From the NCBI RefSeq assembly GCF_000378445.1, contig NZ_KB899748.1, forward strand, positions 1 through 30,080: 30,080 nucleotides of DNA. The letters run 5' to 3'. A model generated the notes under the pieces. It worked only from the letters and a program-made list of their open reading frames with translations. It searched no databases and was not told the origin of the DNA. Shown here piece by piece: positions 24,887 to 30,080 of this stretch; position 1 is the stretch's first letter, and every line of letters starts with the position of its first letter. Position numbers and translations under genes: made by a program. The DNA comes from Deinococcus aquatilis DSM 23025. GTDB lineage: Bacteria; Deinococcota; Deinococci; Deinococcales; Deinococcaceae.

Positions 24887-25220
24887 CCGGGCATGGAATC
24901 CCCTTCGCGATGCAATCAGCGTACCCGCTGACTGGGGCGAAGTGTCTTGGGCTGTGACTCTGTCGGAGGGGGTCAGTCCACGCCGTCTCACAGACGCACC
25001 CTGCTACGCCACCTGATGGTCTTCAATGGTCAAAGTCCAGCTTAGCATACGCGCCATATTCAGCATGAGATCGCGCCTGCTGGAAGCGGCTGGATCGTTG
25101 GTCAGCGCAAGTTCAAGGCGCGAGACAGGCTCGGTATGTACCGTCAGGTGCAGAAAGGTCAGTCATGACACACTCCACTGGGGATCAGGGCGAGACAACA
25201 AAAAGGAAGGCCAACATGAC

Positions 25221-25286
25221 AGCCTCCTCCAAGTCGGTCTATTGGGACCGGTCCAAGCCGCCCATCACGGCACTTTTGAGGAGGCT
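25221..25286 (+). repeat. 9-bp inverted repeat enclosing a palindrome
   Basis: AGCCTCCTC (25221-25229) is the exact reverse complement of GAGGAGGCT (25278-25286). Between them is the 10-bp palindrome GGACCGGTCC (25245-25254). Downstream, GGGCCAA/TTGGCCC and CACAGGG/CCCTGTG could form two mutually exclusive hairpins in the 25307-25345 interval, like an attenuator, but no recognised gene follows. Confidence 0.4.
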
Positions 25287-25510
25287 AACATGCACGACAG
25301 AACAGGGGCACAGGGCCAATTCCCCTGTGGTCTTTGGCCCTCCACGGCGTATGTCAGCGCTTTGCCAAACTCGCGTCAGTGTGCACCAGAACTGATCTGG
25401 AGAGTTAACAACGCCAGGAAAGAGGCGGAACCAGGATCGTACGCTGCGCAGTTCGCTCAGAACCACGTCAGTCCTTGTGCTGTTGGAGTGGCAATACCCC
25501 TCCTGGAGCA

Positions 25511-27169
25511 TCAAAGACTGGCCAAATGCTGGTGTACGAAGCTCACGGTTACGCTGCCTTCCCCGACTGCACTGGCGACCCGTTTGACGCTGGATGCCCG
25601 CAGATCGCCGACCGCAAAGATGCCCGGTACACTGGTCTCCAGAGGATAGGGTGCACGGGCAAGGGGCCAGGCAGTGCGGGTCTCCTCCGGCAGATCATCA
25701 CCGGCCAGTACAAACCCACGTGGATCTTTGGTCACCACGCCGTCCAGCCATTCGGTTTGCGGCGCAGCTCCGATAAAGCTGAACAGGAACTGGGTGGGCC
25801 GTTCCTGAGACACCCCGGTTGTCCGGTCGAGCACCGTGACGCTCTCCAAATGCTCCTGTCCGTGGCACGCCACAACCTCTGCATGGAGCTGCACCTCGAT
25901 GCTTGGCGTGCGGCGAAGTTGCTCCACCAGATACTGCGACATCTTGGCCTCCAGATGTGCGCCCCGGACCAGCATGACCACACGGGCCGCGTACTGAGAG
26001 AAATACATGGCCGCCTGTCCCGCTGAATTGCCTGCGCCGACGATGTACACCTCCTCCCCCCGGCAGTTCACGGCTTCACTGCGCGCGGCCCCGTAATAGA
26101 TTCCGCGCCCCGCAAAGCGGTCGGCCCCCGTTGCAGGCAGTTTCTGCCAGCTGACGCCGGTGGCCAGAATCAGCGCGTGACACCCGATTTCAGCTCCAAC
26201 GGCCAATTGCAGGTACTTGTATTGACCCTCCACCCGCAGACGTTCCACGGTAACGGGCGTCAGCAGTTCGACGCCAAATTTCTCGGCCTGCGCCACACCT
26301 CGCCGGGCCAGGTCTCCACCGGACAGCCCGGCAGGAAATCCCAGATAATTCTCGATCCGGCTGCTGGTTCCGGCTTGACCACCAGGCGCTTCACGTTCAA
26401 TCAGTACCGTCGTCAGTCCCTCAGAAGCGCCGTACACTGCGGCGGCCAGGCCAGCCGGACCGGCACCCACAATCGCCAGATCATAAAAGGGACGAGAAGC
26501 GGATCTGCCCAGTCCCAATTGAGCAGCGAGGGCAGCCACCGTGGCCCCTTCCAGTCGCTCGCCGCCTGGCAGGATCACTAGGGGCAACGCCCCTCCTGCC
26601 TCACCCCTCAAGGTGTGCGCTTCTGGAGAGGTGTCCAAGTCATAAAAGGTGTACGGAGCGCCGTTACGGGCCAGAAAGTCCCGCAGTTCATGGGCCTCGG
26701 AAGACCAGCGGTCGCCCACCACTTTGAGCCCGCCGTATCCCGGCTTGTATTCTCCCCGCCAGTCGTCCAGCAGATCGTCGATGACCGGGTAGAGTTCTTC
26801 TTCGGGTGGATCCCACGGTTTGGTCAGGTAATAGTGCACCCTGGATTCATTGATGGCTTTGATGGCGGCGTCGGTATCGGCATAGGCTGTGAGCAGCGCC
26901 CGCTTGGCCTCGGGAAAGAGCAGGGCGGCTTTGGACAGAAATTCGACGCCATTGAGTTGCGGCATCCTCTGGTCGCTGAGTAACAGTGCCACGGCGTCAC
27001 CGCGTTCCTGCAACTCGGCCAGGGCAGCCAGGGCCTGCTCGCCTGATTCAGCCCGCAGGATCCGGTAGGCCTGGGCGTATCGGCGGCGCAGGTCGCGCGT
27101 CACTGCCCGTAAAACTTCAGGATCATCGTCCACGACGAGAATCACAGGGCTGGGTGTTTGAATATCCAT
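25511..27169 (-). CDS. response regulator receiver fused to thioredoxin-reductase-like flavoprotein
   Basis: A 552-residue three-part protein. Residues 1-135 form a receiver domain with acidic pocket DDD (14-16), phospho-acceptor D66 (LLLSDQRMP), T94 and K117. Residues 145-225 look like a glutaredoxin/GST-N-type domain (LKVVGDRWSSEAHELRDFLA, then PLVILPGGERLEG) in which the usual CxxC/CPYC is absent. Residues 226-552 are a two-dinucleotide-domain reductase with GAGPAG (235-240) for FAD and GAGNSA (378-383) for NAD(P)H; GIFAVGDLR is near the end. Where thioredoxin reductase has CxxC, the sequence is YYGAARSE (358-365), so it cannot use a disulfide. ATG 27169 follows GAGAGG. It is the last gene of an operon with a histidine kinase and a zinc-finger gene, a set I recall as conserved in many bacteria. 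Confidence 0.9.
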   Translation of the reverse strand: MDIQTPSPVILVVDDDPEVLRAVTRDLRRRYAQAYRILRAESGEQALAALAELQERGDAVALLLSDQRMPQLNGVEFLSKAALLFPEAKRALLTAYADTDAAIKAINESRVHYYLTKPWDPPEEELYPVIDDLLDDWRGEYKPGYGGLKVVGDRWSSEAHELRDFLARNGAPYTFYDLDTSPEAHTLRGEAGGALPLVILPGGERLEGATVAALAAQLGLGRSASRPFYDLAIVGAGPAGLAAAVYGASEGLTTVLIEREAPGGQAGTSSRIENYLGFPAGLSGGDLARRGVAQAEKFGVELLTPVTVERLRVEGQYKYLQLAVGAEIGCHALILATGVSWQKLPATGADRFAGRGIYYGAARSEAVNCRGEEVYIVGAGNSAGQAAMYFSQYAARVVMLVRGAHLEAKMSQYLVEQLRRTPSIEVQLHAEVVACHGQEHLESVTVLDRTTGVSQERPTQFLFSFIGAAPQTEWLDGVVTKDPRGFVLAGDDLPEETRTAWPLARAPYPLETSVPGIFAVGDLRASSVKRVASAVGEGSVTVSFVHQHLASL

Positions 27170-27215
27170 ACGACCTCTCTGCAAAAGAAGTGGGAAAAGA
27201 GCGGGACAAGACCAG

Positions 27216-28595
27216 CTATGGAGCGGCTGGAAGCCAGACCTGGATGTCCGTTTCGCCCGGCTGGCTGGTCACCTGAATACGTCCACCATGTTGCCGGATG
27301 ACGATCCGCTGCACCAGATCAAGACCCATGCCAGTGCCTGTTCCGACGCCTTTGGTGGTAAAGAACGGCTCGAAAATTCGGCCCTGAATTTCGGCGGGGA
27401 TGCCTGCACCGTTGTCGAGGAAGGACACCCCGACCTGATCGGCCTGGACGGTCACACCGATCGTCAGCCGCCCGTCCTGCGCCAAAGCGTCGACAGCATT
27501 GTCGATCAAATTCGTCCAGACCTGATTGAGTTCACCCTCATGGCCGATCACGCTGGGCAAGCTGTCCGGGTAGAGGCGTTCTACCTGAATGTTCTTGCTG
27601 CGGAGCTTGTGCGCCAACATCGTCAGCGTGCTGTCGATGCCGGTGCGCACGTCCACTGGCTGCTGATCGCCGCCCCGGTCCATGTGCGAGTACCGTTTGA
27701 TCGATCCGACCAGTTCTGAGATCCGCCCCGCCGCTCCGGTCATATTGCGCAGGGCCATCTGGCTGCCCAAACGAAATTCCAGGTAGGCCGTCAGGGTACT
27801 GGCATGTGTCCTCTGCTGCTCAAGCCACTCCAGATCGCCTGGCCGCACGCCCGCTTCTACCAGGGTGGCGGCCCGCTCTTCCGGACGTTCCACCCCCAAA
27901 TCGTCCAGCTGGTCCAAAAGCTGATCTTCGAGGTCGGCCTGCTCGATCGTGCCCACTGGCCCGGTGCGCTGGGCTGCCAGCACGATGGTCGTTTCTGCCT
28001 GCTGCAACTGGGTGGAGCTGATGCCGGAGTACAGCAGTTCCTGCAACAGAACAGGGACGCTGCCCAGTTTGTCCTGTAAGTCAGCGGCGTCGCGCCGCAG
28101 GGCCGCAGTCGGATTGTTCAGTTCATGGGCCAGTCCAGCCGAGAGCTTACCGAGCGCACTCATGCGTTCGCGCTGCTCTTCAGCATGTGCGGCGTCACGA
28201 ATTCGGCGGGTCATGATGGCCAGTAACCGCGCATCCAGACTCGGAACAGCTTGAGCCAGAGCCGGGAAATCGGTTTGGGGAAGCTGGCCTACCCGTGTTC
28301 GGCCCACCGCCCGCCCGGTGGAGGCAAAATGGGTCATCCGGGAATGAGGAAGCATCCCGGCCACTTCTCCCTGACGGGTCACGTACCGGATCGGCTGCCC
28401 CCCCAACTCCCCGGTATAAGCGACCTGACCTTCCAGGAGCAAGAACAGGTGGCTGGCCGGATCACCCGCCTGAACCACCACCTGACCGTCTGCGAAGTGC
28501 TGCTCCTGGGTGTGGCTGGCGATCCACTCCAGTTCGGTGTCTGTAAGATCGCTCAGCGCTTCGATCTGCCGCAGATCGTCTGGGGCGGGCCTCAT
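27216..28595 (-). CDS. sensor histidine kinase with N-terminal cyclic-nucleotide-binding-type domain
   Basis: A 459-residue soluble kinase. Residues 10-125 form a CRP-like effector domain (HFADGQVVVQAGDPASHLFLLLEGQVAY). The H-box is LSAGLAHELNNPTAALRRDA with phospho-His157. The ATPase domain shows the N-box NQVWTNLIDNAVDAL, G1 FLDNGAGIP and G2 GTGMGLDLV. There is no transmembrane segment, so it senses a cytoplasmic signal. ATG 28595 overlaps the stop of the zinc-finger gene (ATGA), and the gene lies 46 nt before the receiver-reductase gene, its likely phosphotransfer partner. Whether the sensor pocket binds cAMP cannot be told; the canonical phosphate-binding RTA is not obvious. Confidence 0.92.
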   Translation of the reverse strand: MRPAPDDLRQIEALSDLTDTELEWIASHTQEQHFADGQVVVQAGDPASHLFLLLEGQVAYTGELGGQPIRYVTRQGEVAGMLPHSRMTHFASTGRAVGRTRVGQLPQTDFPALAQAVPSLDARLLAIMTRRIRDAAHAEEQRERMSALGKLSAGLAHELNNPTAALRRDAADLQDKLGSVPVLLQELLYSGISSTQLQQAETTIVLAAQRTGPVGTIEQADLEDQLLDQLDDLGVERPEERAATLVEAGVRPGDLEWLEQQRTHASTLTAYLEFRLGSQMALRNMTGAAGRISELVGSIKRYSHMDRGGDQQPVDVRTGIDSTLTMLAHKLRSKNIQVERLYPDSLPSVIGHEGELNQVWTNLIDNAVDALAQDGRLTIGVTVQADQVGVSFLDNGAGIPAEIQGRIFEPFFTTKGVGTGTGMGLDLVQRIVIRQHGGRIQVTSQPGETDIQVWLPAAP

Positions 28596-28858
28596 TCCAG
28601 CATCACCCGGTCGATATAGCACCACACCCACGTTTCTCCAGGTTCGACCGAGCGTGCCAGTGGATGCCCCGAGGCCCGGTGATGCTGGGTGGCATGCTTG
28701 TTCTTGCTGGAATCGCAACACCCGATGTATCCGCAGGTACTGCACATCCGCAGGTGAACCCACGGGTCGCCCAGGGCCAAACACGCTTTGCAGCTGTACG
28801 GCCCAGGCTCGGCTGGGGCTGAAATGACGAGACTGGAACGGTGACTACAGGTGGTTAT
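28592..28858 (-). CDS. UBP-type zinc-finger protein, possible ATA start codon
   Basis: A short protein of about 88 residues carrying one complete zf-UBP domain: CSH at the N-terminus, CKAC, CSTCGYIGCC, then the histidines of KHATQHHRASGHPL, ending in WVWCYIDRVMLE. In eukaryotes the fold binds ubiquitin tails. Bacterial stand-alone versions occur beside redox flavoprotein and kinase genes, as here, with no known function. The domain begins at once after a good AGGAG site, but the codon at the right spacing (28858-28856) is ATA, not ATG. The longer open frame to 29020 does not look like protein. Either a rare ATA start, an upstream TTG (28888, IKLISCKRGES), or a mutation or error at this base must be assumed. 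Confidence 0.8.
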   Translation of the reverse strand: MTTCSHRSSLVISAPAEPGPYSCKACLALGDPWVHLRMCSTCGYIGCCDSSKNKHATQHHRASGHPLARSVEPGETWVWCYIDRVMLE

Positions 28859-29012
28859 GGATTCTCCTCGCTTGCACGAGATCAATTTAATGGGATGCAG
28901 GCACGCTCGGTCATGTGGCCGCGGAACATAACGACCTCTCGGACTCAAACCATCCAGCCAGTTTGCCCTGATCCTGTCAGCCTTGTCCCCGGCCATTTGG
29001 TTGGGGACCTGC

Positions 29013-29028
29013 CTGTCCAATTGGACAG
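29013..29028. promoter_or_regulatory. 16-bp perfect palindrome, candidate operator
   Basis: CTGTCCAATTGGACAG is a perfect inverted repeat, about 155 bp upstream of the zinc-finger/kinase/reductase operon start. Its size and symmetry suit binding by a dimeric regulator. No matching regulator gene is recognised nearby. Confidence 0.4.
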
Positions 29029-29843
29029 AGACAGGGCAAACGGAGAGGGTTACATTGGCCCATCAGCGACGATCATCCCCAGCGCTGGAACGTGTACAAG
29101 GCCCTCCTTACCGGCAATATTCTAGCCAACATCGTCTTCATGGTCCCCATGTGCAGACCAGAAACGGCGGGACGACTACGGCCACCGCCATTGAAGCGAT
29201 CCGGATCATTTCCACGGTACCGACCCGGTAAAGCTCCGTCTGATCCTGAGGTCTGACCATCAACGTGGGCATCAACACTCCGCCTGACTCCGGGGGATGG
29301 ACGCCAGGCTTGCGCTTCCTGTTGAAGGGCCTGCAACCCGGAGAGCGAGGTGGATCTCAAGGCCACATCTACGAGGCAGACCATGCGTTCGAAGCCCTGG
29401 CCTGCGGTGAAATGACCCCGCGCCAGAACATGCTGGGTCTGCAGGAGGGCCGTGAGAGTGACCTGCCGCTGTGGTGCCAGGGTCATGGCATCTGGATCAC
29501 GCCTGGAGGGGCCGGGGCTGCCGAATCGCTTGGGCCAGGGACTGAGAGGTGCAGTCAACGGGCTGGAGTTGCTGAGAGCCGTGGATGGATCTCAAGGACC
29601 ACGCCTTCAACCAGACCGCGGGATCGGCCTCATTGGGAGAGGCCGCCAGTCAGACCAAGGCTTCAGCCACCTGTCGGCGAGTCTGGTGGTGCTCAAGCGT
29701 GCTGGGCCACCCGGAGGCAGGTTATAGAGGCGTCACGCCGTTCAGAGGAGAGACCTCCTGTGCCGGGCCAATGACTTCAGCCCAAATGCTGTGTTGAGGC
29801 TCTGATTCTTTCACCTCGGCCTGAGGGACTGACAAAACAGATG
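29029..29843. other. 815-bp stretch without a recognised gene
   Basis: Both strands contain open frames (plus 29265-29774; minus 29073-29558), but neither has a convincing ribosome-binding site, domain or family resemblance, and both have compositions typical of high-GC antisense frames. The phrase TGGATCTCAAGG occurs twice (29351 and 29586), hinting at degenerate duplication. I call no gene here. Confidence 0.4.
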
Positions 29844-29867
29844 AGAATGCCCCCGTCGGGGCATTCT
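29844..29867. other. 10-bp perfect hairpin just upstream of the terminal transposase
   Basis: AGAATGCCCC and GGGGCATTCT pair perfectly around a 4-nt loop, ending 9 nt before ATG 29877. Such hairpins near IS ends can block read-through transcription or hide the transposase start. It lacks a T-run. Confidence 0.5.
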
Positions 29868-29876
29868 TGAGCTGCG

Positions 29877-30080
29877 ATGACACAAGAACAACGCACCGAT
29901 GGGGACGCCGTCATTCTATTCAGCCGGGTCTTCGATCTGCTCCGGTCAGCCCCATGGCGGGACCGCCGACACGCTCTGACGATGGCTTGGATGGTCGTGG
30001 GCCTCTTGATGTCGCAGGTTCCACACCCTGCGGCGTGGTGCTCTTTTCGTTGTTTCACGCGCTCGATACGCTCAGAGCCA
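29877..30080 (+). CDS. transposase N-terminus (IS4/IS701-like), cut by window end
   Basis: The first 68 residues of a frame open to the window edge: MTQEQRTDGDAVILFSRVF, then SAPWRDRRHALTMAWMVVGL and LMSQVPHPAAW. The pattern of a charged start, then RRH-x-L-x-x-x-A-W-M-V-x-G-L-L-x-S-Q, is one I associate with N-termini of deinococcal IS4/IS701-type transposases. The catalytic part lies outside the window, so family assignment is tentative. The preceding hairpin supports an IS boundary nearby. Confidence 0.55.
   Translation, partial: MTQEQRTDGDAVILFSRVFDLLRSAPWRDRRHALTMAWMVVGLLMSQVPHPAAWCSFRCFTRSIRSEP

Larger units (their letters stand above)
24111..25510. other. 1.4-kb region of decayed insertion sequences, no intact gene
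   Basis: Besides the IS3 orfA remnant annotated separately, the plus strand near 24240-24310 reads EEITHEQWECMEPFFPSLL, which resembles the N-terminus of an IS5-type transposase (D/E-Q-W-E-x-I-x-P-x-L-P) but degenerates within 30 residues. A plus-strand frame at 25026-25649 and short frames at 25165 and 25290 lack recognisable domains. Inverted repeats at 25221-25286 are listed separately. Confidence 0.5.

Noticed and set aside
1..30080. CRISPR array or tandem repeats
   Set aside because: No regularly spaced direct repeats were seen on reading the window. The only short direct repeats found are the IS target duplication and the arms of the MITE-like element.

Overview
The window is high-GC bacterial DNA that fits Deinococcus or a close relative. 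The main evidence is a full-length Ro60 homologue (Rsr) preceded by a structured non-coding region, an N-acylamino-acid racemase of the type known from D. radiodurans, several genes whose -10 box (TANNNT) lies 6 nt before the start codon as in leaderless deinococcal mRNAs, and many insertion-sequence remnants. No rRNA, canonical tRNA, CRISPR array or replication origin was seen.

Layout. (1) 1-1190: an IS982-type insertion sequence that cuts off the end of a small gene. (2) 1246-6029: a possible RNA-repair or RNA-conflict locus. On the minus strand lie a two-repeat protein of unknown function, an AbiEii-like nucleotidyltransferase and a membrane-anchored protein, all overlapping. Divergent from them on the plus strand lie a compact ATP-dependent RNA ligase and a HEAT-repeat protein. 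Between those two is a non-coding segment that folds, on paper, into a permuted tRNA-like shape resembling the tRNA-mimic module of bacterial Y RNAs. (3) 6463-16426: one tight minus-strand operon: N-acylamino-acid racemase, GNAT N-acyltransferase, two oligopeptide ABC permeases, a periplasmic binding protein, a serine hydrolase of the DD-peptidase/class C fold, a D-aminoacylase-family amidohydrolase and an RpiR regulator. Together they look like an uptake and salvage pathway for peptides or N-acyl compounds containing D-amino acids, possibly muropeptides. No ATPase gene for the transporter is present in the window.

(4) 16430-20880: a decayed, IS-rich stretch holding a broken DUF1152 gene, an intact-looking IS4-type element with a perfect 9-bp target duplication, a Gfo/Idh/MocA oxidoreductase, and an IS6 transposase remnant that carries a small MITE-like palindromic element. 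(5) 20900-24110: a metallo-beta-lactamase-fold hydrolase, a candidate Y RNA region and rsr. (6) 24111-25510: IS remnants (IS3 orfA, perhaps IS5) with no intact gene. (7) 25511-28858: a minus-strand signalling/redox operon made of a UBP-type zinc finger, a cyclic-nucleotide-domain histidine kinase and a response regulator fused to a thioredoxin-reductase-like flavoprotein that lacks its CxxC. A perfect 16-bp palindrome lies upstream. (8) 29029-30080: unassigned sequence, then the start of another transposase cut by the window edge.

Several reading-frame breaks fall in or near homopolymer runs (C4 near 1994, A3 near 17312, C5 near 17799). Sequencing indels should be excluded before these genes are called dead.
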